Part shown: positions 14,763 to 23,154 of the stretch, piece by piece | Position numbering within the stretch: position 1 is the first letter of the stretch | Layout: each line of letters begins with the position of its first letter | Virus record (IMG/VR): IMGVR_UViG_3300017922_000010 | Location: 1 to 25,150 of that record | Length of the DNA: 25,150 bases | Direction: 5' to 3' (one strand) | DNA from: a virus | Made by a program: the position numbers and the translations under genes | The notes under the pieces: generated by a model | What the model was told of the DNA's origin: nothing | Databases searched by the model: none | What the model saw: only the letters and a program-made list of their open reading frames with translations

Positions 14763-15379
14763 TGCCACTATCAATCAGCACACAAGCAATAGCTGAGAAA
14801 AATAAGCTCGCCAGCAGCGATCCGTGGTTGTTGCTGCTGGAAATCATCTATCCTGGCGAGGAATCCATTAGATTGGTCTGGAATACCGAGTCCGTGACTT
14901 GGGACGGGGAGACGTGGCAGCCTGCCGCGTTCGAACTTGGGGATCAGGAGGAAAGCAAAGACGCAGACATCCCCGAAGTGTCGCTTGGGATTGTGGACAT
15001 CAATCGCCAACTCACACCGCTCTTGGATCAGTACGATGGCGGCATTGGGGCTGAGGTCTGGATTCGCATTGTACATTCCGCGCACCTCGACGTAACGGAG
15101 CCAGAATACGAAGATCGGCTGGAAATCATCGACACCGCCATTGATAGCATGAATCGCGTCAAGTTCAAATTGGGCGCGGAGAATCTGACCAATTACCGTT
15201 GCCCGCCTGACAGATTTCTCAAAGGCCACTGCCGCTACAAAGAGTTTAAGGGAAGTCTGTGCGGGTACGATGGCCCAGAAACAGAATGTAATCGGACATT
15301 TGAAAGATGTCGGGAGCTAGGAAATCAGGCCAGGTTCGGCGGCTTCCCTGGCGTTGGGCGCCTGGGGTACTGGCAATGA
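14762..15379 (+). CDS. Minor tail protein, lambda gpL-like, Cys cluster
   Basis: A 205-residue tail tip protein. N-terminal beta domain (LLEIIYPGEESIRLVWN, WQPAAFELGDQ), LIVDI-like DIPEVSLGIVDINRQ. The C-terminal cysteine-rich part holds C168, C177, C187, C194 and C202 (RCPPDRFLKGHCRYKEFKG, LCGYDGPETECNRTFERC). Lambda gpL carries an iron-sulfur cluster in an equivalent C-terminal region, so a metal or Fe-S site is expected. ATG 14762 is used because it overlaps the gpM stop; an in-frame start at 14729 would lie inside gpM. Confidence 0.85.
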   Translation: MPLSISTQAIAEKNKLASSDPWLLLLEIIYPGEESIRLVWNTESVTWDGETWQPAAFELGDQEESKDADIPEVSLGIVDINRQLTPLLDQYDGGIGAEVWIRIVHSAHLDVTEPEYEDRLEIIDTAIDSMNRVKFKLGAENLTNYRCPPDRFLKGHCRYKEFKGSLCGYDGPETECNRTFERCRELGNQARFGGFPGVGRLGYWQ

Positions 15380-15759
15380 CGGGCATCAATGACCTAATCG
15401 GCAAGCCCTTTGTTGATTGTGGACGTGGGCCGCACGGCTACGACTGCTGGGGCTTGGTGCGGGAAATCTACCGGCGACACGGTGTTGAAATCCCGGATTA
15501 TTCTATCAGTGCCGAAAGCTGCGCGGAGATCACCGGCGCAGTCCAGGATGGTATGCAATCAGGTGCATGGCTGGAGCTACATCAACCAGAAACGCCCTGC
15601 CTGGTTGTTATCCGCATCCACCCCAATTTTTCTGTGCATCTCGGAGTGTATGTCGGATACGGACGGTTTTTGCACGTTAAAAATGCTGTCGTGATTGATA
15701 AAGTGAGCGACCCTGTTTGGATTAGGAGGATACATGGGTACTGGCGTTATGTCGGTTAA
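15376..15759 (+). CDS. NlpC/P60 tail tip peptidase (gpK-like)
   Basis: A 127-residue cysteine peptidase domain. Catalytic Cys24 lies in GYDCWGLVREIY, and histidines at H88 (NFSVHLGVYVG) and H100 (GRFLHV) supply the likely catalytic base and third residue. NlpC/P60 enzymes cut gamma-D-Glu-diamino acid bonds in murein; in tails they open the cell wall or process the tip. It is shorter than lambda gpK because the N-terminal JAMM-like domain is absent. ATG 15376 overlaps the gpL-like TGA (ATGA), and its 3' end overlaps the tip attachment gene by 26 bases. Confidence 0.85.
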   Translation: MTGINDLIGKPFVDCGRGPHGYDCWGLVREIYRRHGVEIPDYSISAESCAEITGAVQDGMQSGAWLELHQPETPCLVVIRIHPNFSVHLGVYVGYGRFLHVKNAVVIDKVSDPVWIRRIHGYWRYVG

Positions 15760-18700
15760 CACCGTGCGCTGTGTTATCATCTATAGCCCGCTGAGGCCCG
15801 AAAAGCGCACAATTTTCGATGCCCCACATACGCCGGGACAGACCATTGTTGAATACGTTCAGCACATTGACATGCCGGATGGCTGCCGCATGGTGGCAGC
15901 CCGCAATGGCCGTACCGTTGATCCGCATGCTGTCTGTCCGCAGCCCGGAGACATTGTGTCTGTCTCGTTGGAGATGCAGCCGGGGGCGATCGCATCTGCT
16001 GTTGCGTCTCAAGTCGCCGCTGCCGTGGCTGTGGCCAGCACAACATATGTCACGACACTCGTAACTGTATATGCTGCAACCTATGCCCTGGTCTATGCCG
16101 CAACCACTTTTGCTATCGGCTGGGGCATGAGCCAACTCGCCAGTGCTTTGGGCGGAGGCCCGGAAAAACCCGACCTTGGCAGTATTGGCGGTGATGCGGC
16201 CACCTCCCCAACCTATGGATGGGGTCCCCTACGACAAACAGAAACCGAGGGCAATCCGATTCCGATTTTGTTTGGGACACATAAGCTCTCCGGCCAAGTC
16301 ATTAACAAATTCAAGACCGTTGGAGACGATAGTAAAGAGTATTTCAATGCACTTCTGGCCGTCAATGACGGTGCCGTGGACAGCATTGACAATATCCGTG
16401 TCAACGATCAGCCGGTTGCGTATTACCGATCCGTGGAAACCTTTACTCGATCCGGCGGGTTGCAGGATGATCCGATAGATGGGTTTGCTCAGATTGTGCA
16501 GCAACGGAGCTTAGGGATTCGTCTCTCGACAACGGAAACTATTCAGGAAACAGATGGCAACCAGGTCAATCGACTGAAATTGATTTTACAAGCCCCGTCT
16601 GGGTTATATCACACAAACGACGAGGGCGGACTAGATGAACGGCATGTGGATATTGATATTGCGTATCGCGTTAAGGGCACATCGACCTGGGCGCAACTTG
16701 ACACATACCGCTTGACAGGCAAAACCACATCCGCAATCCGCAAAAGCGTTGACATTAAAGATTTGACTCCGGGGCAATACGAGATACGCATCAAACGCCT
16801 TACTTCAGAATCAATCTCTTTTAAAGAGTCCACCAAGGTATATTTGACTGCCATCAAGGAAATTGTGGACGAGGAGTTAATCTATCCCGGCATTGCCAAA
16901 TACGCAATCAAGGCTCTTGCTACCGACCAACTCTCCGGCTCGGAGCCTGCGTTGTCGTGCATTGCTACTCGCAACACAGTGCCGGTCTACAATCCATATA
17001 CATCACAATGGGAATCTCGCCCTGCGAGTAATCCTGCATGGATGGCTTACTGCCTGCTCAATACCTACGCCCACATCCACCACACGCGCATCCTGTATGA
17101 TGAATTTCAGGCATGGGCCGACTATTGCGACGAGTATGTGGATGGTGCGCCCCGTTTTCAAGCTGGTATCTACTTTGACAGCGCGTCCAACGCCTGGGAG
17201 TGCGTCCAGCGTGTGGCGGACCTTGCCCGCGCTCGTGTTTTGCGCCGTGGCAGTAAATATGGCGTATTTGTGGACAAGCCGGAGGACATGGTTTCACATT
17301 TATTCACCGTTGGGAATATCGTTGAAGAATCCTTTGGCCTTCAATATCTTCCGCAAAAGGAAAGGGCCAACGCGATTGAAATAACCTACGTTGACCCTGA
17401 TCGTGACTACACAAATCAAGTTGTTGGTGTCTACTCGGACGATTATCAATCTTCAAACTCGACCCCGAAAAAAACCAGCGTCAAATACAACGCCGCCGTG
17501 CCTCGACAGCAAGTTATTCGTGAGGCCGCGTTTCGGCTCAACTGCAACAAATACCTCGTGCGTATTATTGAATTTGAAGCCGCAACAGATTCATTTTCCT
17601 GTACCGTTGGTGATTTGGTTTATTTCCAACATTTTATCCCGCAGTACGAGGAAAGCATGGGCGGGCGCGTTGTCGCAGCGGGCAACGACGATGGCAGCGG
17701 CAATCCCTATGTGCAACTTGACCAACAAGTAACGCTGGAGGCGGGCACGGCCTACGGTATTTTGGTACGCTTGAACGATGATTCTCTCGTTGAAAAATCG
17801 CTCCAGCCCGTCAGCACCACGCACGAAACTGACACCCTGCTGCTGCAAAATCAATGGCAAGATGTACCAGAGCAATACGATCTTTATGTGTGCGGCCCAG
17901 CCACAACTTACCTCAAAACGTATCGCGTCACGAACATTACCCGCGCCCAAGACCTCACCCGGCGCATAACGCTGATGGAGTACGTCGAAGCAATTTACAA
18001 TGACGATAATTATGTCATTGAAGAGCCGACCTGGGGTGAAGCTCTGGTTCAGCAAGCCACGAATGTCTCCACAGATGAATTTTTGACCTACGGCAAAGGC
18101 GGAGATTACCAATCCAATATCGCTGTATCGTGGAATGCGGCGAACGACAACACTGGCAGCAATTGGGATGTATGGTTGCGAGATGATACTATTTCCAGCC
18201 AGTGGAGCGAGGAGTTTGACGACTCCTTTGCCGATACAGACAACGCCCCTGCGTTATGGCATATAGGACGATCAGCAGATATGTCGTTTACTATCGGCCC
18301 CGCTCATCTGGTACAGGATCACAACTATACAGTGATCGTTTCGCCGGCGCAGGAGGCTCCAACAGACACCGGAAACAACACCTCTCGCGTTCAGGTGCGA
18401 GGCAAACTCGCCCCGCCGGATGACATTGTAAATTTTTCCGCAACCTGGAATCCGATCAAGCGCACAGTCAATTTTGTATGGTCGGAAGTAGACAACATTG
18501 ACTTGAGTCACTACGAGATTCGTAAGGGCGAAAATTGGGACAGTGGCGAGGTGGTTGTCCGCAAGACACGGCAATCCTCGGCCTCCCTATTTATAGCAGA
18601 AGGTACGACCGAAAACCAAACGTATTGGATCAAAACCGTAGACACCTCTGGCATTAAATCTATCAACGCCGCACAGTCCACAGTGGCCGTAGATACTGGC

Positions 18701-20551
18701 GAAACACCACTGGCAACACCAACAGGGCTGACCCTCACCAGCGAAAGCGCAGTAGGATCAGATGGAACAGACCATGCGACGCTCATCGCGACATGGGACA
18801 GCAATGCCGTTTCTGATGATTTCGGCTATTACCGGTTGACGCTGGAAGACATGGAGTCCGGCGCGAAATCTCGCAGCACGACACCAGATGAGCAATATCA
18901 ATGGCAGCTCACTCCAAACAAAACCTATGGAGTATCGCTAGAGGCGGTGGACAAGGCCGGGGTTGCAACCATTTCAACCAATCAAAAAACGATCACTACT
19001 GCCAGCGATGCGAACGCTCCAGCTGCGCCGCAGTGGGCAGTAACCCCTCTTGTCCCGGGATTTAAAGTCGTTGGCCTGCGCTGGCTAGAGAACTCTGAGC
19101 CGGACTTGAAGGGCTACAAAGTAGAGCGGTCAGCCACCGGCGATTTTGCCGGTGAGCAAGTCGGGCTGGGGCTCAAAGACGGTAGTTTTACGACTGACAC
19201 CGATTTGGCCGTAGGCCAAACATACTATTATCGTATCCGGGCCGTGGACACATCAGGCAACGAATCAGGATGGTCCACAATTCAAAGCGCGACAACATTG
19301 CAAGTTGGCCAAGCTGATCTTGCCGCAAACTCTGTCACGGCAAATGAGATAAATGTCAATCAACTTGACGCTATTGCTGCCAATCTCGGGACTATTATCG
19401 CCGGGATACTCAGGGCGGACGACTGGTCGAATACTGGTGGGATTTATATCGACGTTGCTAATGGGGTAATCAAAGCGGGCAACGACCCGGCAAACCCAGA
19501 CTTGTCGTGGGATGGCGTAAATTTAGACATGACAGGCACTATGACCATCACCGGTGGCACAGGAGCGTTGAACCTCAACGATGGCCCTGCTGAGTCTGGT
19601 GCCGACGTAACTGCCAATAACACTGCAAACGATGTCCTAACAGGTGCTGGTAAAGCAGTTGCGGAGGTAGGGGCCACTAATGATTCCGCATGGCGGGCCG
19701 CTTCGGATACAACGCTGATTGATGGTGGGCAGATTTACGCCGGTTCGCAAATTCAAATCGGTAATTTAGATGGATACAGCGATTTTTGTGAAATTACCGA
19801 TGGTGATATTGATTTTTACTATTATACCGGGTCAGCCCATAAGCTCTATAAGACACTTAAGCGCATTGAGGGCGGCATAGCCTCGGATGGTGACACTGTT
19901 GATATACCTGGTTATTGGAAAAGTCAACCAAATGTTTGGACATTTCCTGCCAGTATAGAAACATATAATCCTGATTACCCCAATCAATCACAGACACTAG
20001 ATTGCTTCCCTACAAATATTGTAAATTATAATGATGGTAAATATCGCTTTGATTTAGTAGCTGCATCATACCTGAAGTCTCCAAGTTTAGTTAATTCAAT
20101 TAATGAGTCTTTTTATCAAGGATATACCGATGCTGGCGGCGACAGGTATCTTAGTGATAATTTTTCAACACAGACATATACAACCACAGATTTGACGACA
20201 GAAATTACATTTCATTATGAGTGGGAAGCAAGAACCTGTGATGGTGAAGGAGGTGATTGGTCTGGTCATATAGATGTAAATATATATGTTACAATAGATG
20301 GTTCTGAACAACTTATTGAAAGTTACACTGATAATACTTATGATGTTACAAGGGGTGGGTCAAACTCAAAATCTATTTCTGTTTCTTCAGGTGTGCACGA
20401 TATTAGTATGCGAGCTTATATGACAGTTTGGTTTGACGAGTGTTATGTAGAAGCCTTTAATTCATTTACTTGGAACTCATATACTACAAATTCGGATGGG
20501 AATGTCAAACTTAAATCGGGAACCGCTAGGTGGATTGCAATAGGTGAATAA
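15734..20551 (+). CDS. Tip attachment protein J-like (host specificity)
   Basis: A 1605-residue central tail-tip fibre. Residues about 1-145 resemble lambda gpI fused on: a small beta-grasp-like part and a hydrophobic Ala/Val-rich stretch at about 84-135. From about 150 the J/TipJ core follows (YGWGPLRQTETEGNPIPILFG, then LLAVNDGAVDSIDNIRVND). Three fibronectin III-like domains lie at about 892-985, 991-1090 and 1095-1188 (e.g. SHYEIRKGENWD, LKGYKVERS, TYYYRIRAVDTSGNESGW). A TANEINVNQLDAIAANLGTI segment precedes the fibre C-terminus. The last 250 residues or so (DNA 19790-20548) are strikingly AT-rich and look imported. ATG 15734 has AGGAGGA just upstream. A fused gpI-J gene is unusual relative to lambda. 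Confidence 0.9.
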   Translation: MGTGVMSVNTVRCVIIYSPLRPEKRTIFDAPHTPGQTIVEYVQHIDMPDGCRMVAARNGRTVDPHAVCPQPGDIVSVSLEMQPGAIASAVASQVAAAVAVASTTYVTTLVTVYAATYALVYAATTFAIGWGMSQLASALGGGPEKPDLGSIGGDAATSPTYGWGPLRQTETEGNPIPILFGTHKLSGQVINKFKTVGDDSKEYFNALLAVNDGAVDSIDNIRVNDQPVAYYRSVETFTRSGGLQDDPIDGFAQIVQQRSLGIRLSTTETIQETDGNQVNRLKLILQAPSGLYHTNDEGGLDERHVDIDIAYRVKGTSTWAQLDTYRLTGKTTSAIRKSVDIKDLTPGQYEIRIKRLTSESISFKESTKVYLTAIKEIVDEELIYPGIAKYAIKALATDQLSGSEPALSCIATRNTVPVYNPYTSQWESRPASNPAWMAYCLLNTYAHIHHTRILYDEFQAWADYCDEYVDGAPRFQAGIYFDSASNAWECVQRVADLARARVLRRGSKYGVFVDKPEDMVSHLFTVGNIVEESFGLQYLPQKERANAIEITYVDPDRDYTNQVVGVYSDDYQSSNSTPKKTSVKYNAAVPRQQVIREAAFRLNCNKYLVRIIEFEAATDSFSCTVGDLVYFQHFIPQYEESMGGRVVAAGNDDGSGNPYVQLDQQVTLEAGTAYGILVRLNDDSLVEKSLQPVSTTHETDTLLLQNQWQDVPEQYDLYVCGPATTYLKTYRVTNITRAQDLTRRITLMEYVEAIYNDDNYVIEEPTWGEALVQQATNVSTDEFLTYGKGGDYQSNIAVSWNAANDNTGSNWDVWLRDDTISSQWSEEFDDSFADTDNAPALWHIGRSADMSFTIGPAHLVQDHNYTVIVSPAQEAPTDTGNNTSRVQVRGKLAPPDDIVNFSATWNPIKRTVNFVWSEVDNIDLSHYEIRKGENWDSGEVVVRKTRQSSASLFIAEGTTENQTYWIKTVDTSGIKSINAAQSTVAVDTGETPLATPTGLTLTSESAVGSDGTDHATLIATWDSNAVSDDFGYYRLTLEDMESGAKSRSTTPDEQYQWQLTPNKTYGVSLEAVDKAGVATISTNQKTITTASDANAPAAPQWAVTPLVPGFKVVGLRWLENSEPDLKGYKVERSATGDFAGEQVGLGLKDGSFTTDTDLAVGQTYYYRIRAVDTSGNESGWSTIQSATTLQVGQADLAANSVTANEINVNQLDAIAANLGTIIAGILRADDWSNTGGIYIDVANGVIKAGNDPANPDLSWDGVNLDMTGTMTITGGTGALNLNDGPAESGADVTANNTANDVLTGAGKAVAEVGATNDSAWRAASDTTLIDGGQIYAGSQIQIGNLDGYSDFCEITDGDIDFYYYTGSAHKLYKTLKRIEGGIASDGDTVDIPGYWKSQPNVWTFPASIETYNPDYPNQSQTLDCFPTNIVNYNDGKYRFDLVAASYLKSPSLVNSINESFYQGYTDAGGDRYLSDNFSTQTYTTTDLTTEITFHYEWEARTCDGEGGDWSGHIDVNIYVTIDGSEQLIESYTDNTYDVTRGGSNSKSISVSSGVHDISMRAYMTVWFDECYVEAFNSFTWNSYTTNSDGNVKLKSGTARWIAIGE

Positions 20552-20552
20552 T

Positions 20553-20846
20553 ATGAAATGTACATTACATTCTGACATTCCGAAGACCATACACAACGGT
20601 GCGGACGATACAGAGCTGAACGCCGTAATACAAGACTACCTTGGCTCGGACGGGAACGTACAACAATGGCGGATTGACAACTACGCCCAACTTCGCGCCT
20701 GGGCGTATCCGAAAATGGCTGAATACAATGACGCTCAGGTCAAACTGAGTTCAACAGATTCTGCGATACAGTCCGAAGGCCAAGCACAACTGGATCAGTA
20801 TGTGGCCGATTGCCTCACCGTTAAACAGCGATTCCCCAAGGAGTAA
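20553..20846 (+). CDS. Hypothetical protein downstream of tip gene
   Basis: A 97-residue acidic, mostly helical protein, not recognised. Its repeated helix-type segments are LNAVIQDYLGSDGNVQQWRI, YAQLRAWAYPKMAEYNDAQ and AQLDQYVADCLTVKQRF. It lies between the tip attachment gene and the fibre genes, where small fibre chaperones or tail accessory proteins occur. ATG 20553 is preferred to an in-frame GTG 20544 that lies inside the upstream gene; AGG at 20542-20544 is eight bases before it. Base composition returns to normal here after the AT-rich end of the tip gene. Confidence 0.65.
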   Translation: MKCTLHSDIPKTIHNGADDTELNAVIQDYLGSDGNVQQWRIDNYAQLRAWAYPKMAEYNDAQVKLSSTDSAIQSEGQAQLDQYVADCLTVKQRFPKE

Positions 20847-20848
20847 CC

Positions 20849-21511
20849 ATGCCTAAAACATATTCCCGCGCCGGACTTACTGGCGACACAACAGACACCC
20901 TGGACGGTATTGACGGGGCCGAGCTTGTAGACGGTGATCGCGCAATCGTGATCACTGCAACAGACGCCTACTTGTTTCGCTTGAACGCTACCTCCGGCGC
21001 ATCCCAGGTTGTGCCCCAGGTCATTTCTCCGACTATCAATGCGGACAACAAGCGATGGGAGCTTGTCACAGTCACGCAGCAACAGAGCATTGAGGACGTA
21101 CTAACGCTGCAAGGGCTTACTGTCGAAAACGATGCTAAAATCAAAAACGCGCTGGAAGTGCTGCAAAAGCTGACTGTTGGCGGTGAACTCGACGTATCCG
21201 CCGCCGCAACGATAGCAGGCGCACTCACAGTGCAAAATGACATTGAGGCTACCGGTTCTATCAATGCCGCCGGATTTACAGTCAATGGCACTCCTGTCGG
21301 CTCCAGCACTGATACATTTTGGGAGTCTGACGCCGAGGGCAACATTTCATACAACGCGGGCCATGTTTTTACCGGCCCTATCAAGCTCAACGCACACACC
21401 ATATCTGCCAATACAACCGTTCCAGCGGGCTATCACGGCATGGCTGTAGGTCCGCTGGATATTGACGCAGACGTAACAATTTCAAGCAATAGTATTCTGG
21501 AGGTAATCTAA
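20849..21511 (+). CDS. Tail fibre/spike base protein
   Basis: A 220-residue acidic protein. The N-terminal 1-75 is a globular part (LVDGDRAIVITATDAYLFRLN). Regular short strands follow (LTVGGELDVSAAATIAGALTVQNDIEATGSINAAGFTV over about 110-150), repeats typical of trimeric beta-helical phage fibres. The C-terminus (ITISSNSILEVI-like end, about 205-220) is the kind of short helix-capping end seen in fibre shafts. Its TAA overlaps the ATG of the DGR target (TAATG, 21509-21513), so the two are translationally coupled and may assemble into one fibre. The exact role is inferred. Confidence 0.65.
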   Translation: MPKTYSRAGLTGDTTDTLDGIDGAELVDGDRAIVITATDAYLFRLNATSGASQVVPQVISPTINADNKRWELVTVTQQQSIEDVLTLQGLTVENDAKIKNALEVLQKLTVGGELDVSAAATIAGALTVQNDIEATGSINAAGFTVNGTPVGSSTDTFWESDAEGNISYNAGHVFTGPIKLNAHTISANTTVPAGYHGMAVGPLDIDADVTISSNSILEVI

Positions 21512-22866
21512 TGAGTCAGTTTAATCTGGGCAACAAATCAGACGCAAGTACACCATCAAACGGCAAAACTGCTATTTTTTGCAGCACAGGTGGCAACCTC
21601 GCAACGAAAGACGCCTCCGGCCAGGTGCGTGAGTACAGCCCTACACCTATCGAATCGGAAAACATGGTCTACGGGGTGCGGTGGAATACGACCACCGGCG
21701 ACCCTGACTGCGAGCCGGGAATCCTGGTCAACGGTTCTTTTGTGGGTATGGACTACCAAAACATGCCCGTGCATGAGCAAATGGGTCGGGGCCTACTCAC
21801 CGGTGATGGACAGTGGACGAAGCTCTCGCCGTACAACTCCGCGCAGCTCGAAGACGGGAGCACAGCAACCATAGACGGGACTGCCGGGCAGGTCATGGTT
21901 CGATCCCCGTATCGGTTTTATCAGAACATCCAGACGATCGGCGATTATGTCTATATGCTACTGAGTGAGCAGCCGTTCACATTCAACGGCGTGTCCGCCT
22001 GGGTCCCGCCGGTCTACATGGACGACGGATATTTTTTCGTCGGCGCGTTCCACGGCGTGGCGCTATCAGACAGCACCAGCTCTAACGTCGGCTCTTGCGT
22101 CAAAGACACAAGCGGGTACACGTCAAATAGTTACCCTGATCCTTTTACGAATATTACCATTGGCGCATCCCGCTCCCAGTGCAGTAATACAGGAGCGGTG
22201 TTTTGCCAGTACAGCAATGGGATGCACGATCTGCTGTATTTCTTGGCCGTGACCAAGTTTAAAACATTCGACGTGCAAGCCCAAATCGAGGGGCACACAG
22301 AGCGCAGCAGCTTTGATTATGCCCAGGCAACAAAAGCTGGGGCAACCCTGGCCCTTGGTGACTTTTCCGGCTCCATCTGGGACGATGATGCCGGAATGTA
22401 TATTGCCAACAGTTTCCAAGGCGTTGAGAACTTTTTTGGGAACACGTGGAAGTTGGTAGATGGTATCGCGTTTGATACCGACAACAACTACCGGGTGTAT
22501 GTCGCGCATGACCCGACAGTATGGAGCACCGCAGAGGCGGACATTTTGGCCAATTACATTGATACCGGCCACGCCCCTGGATGGGACGACAACGATGACT
22601 ATATCAAGTCTGTTGTTGGTAGCGGCAAGCACATCCCGTTATTCCCTGACGTTGTTGGCGGCGGTGCGGACAGTTCCACATACATCACAGACTACCTGTG
22701 GTCGTATCCGCTCGGTTCCGGTTGGCGGTTCTCGGGTGTCGGTGGGCGATCGGACGCTGCTCGTCAGGCGGGTCCCGGTGCTCGGGTTGTCTATCGCTCG
22801 TCCTCGGCTTCGGGTTCGCTTTACGGGCCGCGCTTGGCCGCCTATATCAGCCTGGCCAGCACATGA
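21511..22866 (+). CDS. DGR target: hypervariable tail fibre/adhesin
   Basis: A 451-residue probable receptor-binding protein whose C-terminal 57 residues are rewritten by the downstream retroelement. N-terminal 1-110 contains a fibre-type part (NLGNKSDASTPSNGKTAIFCSTGG spans 5-28). The middle is an aromatic-rich domain (PFTFNGVSAWVPPVYMDDG). The end has the C-type-lectin-fold pattern used by DGR proteins (LWSYPLGSGWRFSG near 397-409, then PRLAAYISL). Variable residues cluster in W/Y/G/S/A-rich loops. Variation encoded from TR Asn (AAY) codons includes Tyr, Gly, Asp, Ala, Val and Leu. The start overlaps the preceding stop. Bordetella phage Mtd is the closest functional analogy. Confidence 0.88.
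   Translation: MSQFNLGNKSDASTPSNGKTAIFCSTGGNLATKDASGQVREYSPTPIESENMVYGVRWNTTTGDPDCEPGILVNGSFVGMDYQNMPVHEQMGRGLLTGDGQWTKLSPYNSAQLEDGSTATIDGTAGQVMVRSPYRFYQNIQTIGDYVYMLLSEQPFTFNGVSAWVPPVYMDDGYFFVGAFHGVALSDSTSSNVGSCVKDTSGYTSNSYPDPFTNITIGASRSQCSNTGAVFCQYSNGMHDLLYFLAVTKFKTFDVQAQIEGHTERSSFDYAQATKAGATLALGDFSGSIWDDDAGMYIANSFQGVENFFGNTWKLVDGIAFDTDNNYRVYVAHDPTVWSTAEADILANYIDTGHAPGWDDNDDYIKSVVGSGKHIPLFPDVVGGGADSSTYITDYLWSYPLGSGWRFSGVGGRSDAARQAGPGARVVYRSSSASGSLYGPRLAAYISLAST
22695..22847 (+). repeat. DGR variable repeat (VR)
   Basis: This 153-bp segment in the 3' end of the target gene aligns without gaps to TR at 22890-23042. I count 29 mismatches, all at TR adenines: 21 A-to-G, 4 A-to-T, 4 A-to-C. The other 8 adenines and all 116 non-adenine positions match. 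Similarity begins at CCTGT and ends at CCTATAT, after which VR reads CAGCC and TR reads TGCAT. The adenine-free GCCGCGCTT near the 3' end fits the homing-initiation region. Confidence 0.97.
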
Positions 22867-22889
22867 TTCATATTTGGTTGCCTGATGCC

Positions 22890-23042
22890 CCTGTAGTCGA
22901 ATCCACTCGGTTCCGGTTGGCAGTTCTCGAATGTCAGTGAGCAATCGAACAATGCTCGTCAAGCAGGTCCCAGTGCTCGGAATGTCAATCAATCGTCCTC
23001 GAATTCGAATTCGAATTACAGGCCGCGCTTAGCCACCTATAT
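22890..23042 (+). repeat. DGR template repeat (TR)
   Basis: Invariant donor copy lying in the non-coding gap 42 bp after VR and 112 bp before the reverse transcriptase. Its RNA is reverse transcribed with errors at adenines, and the cDNA replaces VR. In the target frame it has nine AAY codons placed at diversified residues. It contains three tandem TCGAAT hexamers (22999-23016) and an in-frame TAG at 22894-22896 opposite TGG in VR. Confidence 0.97.
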
Positions 23043-23154
23043 TGCATTTTGCTTTTCGGCGCAGGTAACCTTGGCTCTAGCCAAAACAATACGAACTCTC
23101 GCGTGAGGTTAGTAGGGAAACCGAAAGCCTTGAGAGCAATATAGAATACTACCG
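23043..23154 (+). ncRNA. DGR RNA spacer between TR and RT
   Basis: 112 bp without an ORF. In characterised DGRs, sequence 3' of TR forms part of the structured RNA that binds the RT and primes cDNA synthesis. Here a small inverted repeat TTGGC-TCTA-GCCAA lies at 23071-23084. No clear promoter or strong Shine-Dalgarno precedes the RT ATG. The RNA role is inferred from position. Confidence 0.5.

Noticed and set aside
19367-19377. 11-base match (GACGCTATTGC) between the CRISPR spacer and the tip gene
   Set aside because: Only 11 of 32 bases, and not in the 5' seed part of the spacer; expected by chance in 25 kb. No self-target is claimed.
22852-22859. CTGGCCAG palindrome and a TGGCC/GGCCA pair after VR as the DGR target hairpin
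   Set aside because: The palindrome has no loop, and the 5-bp pair is weak and partly inside VR, so neither fits the usual hairpin seen 3' of VR.
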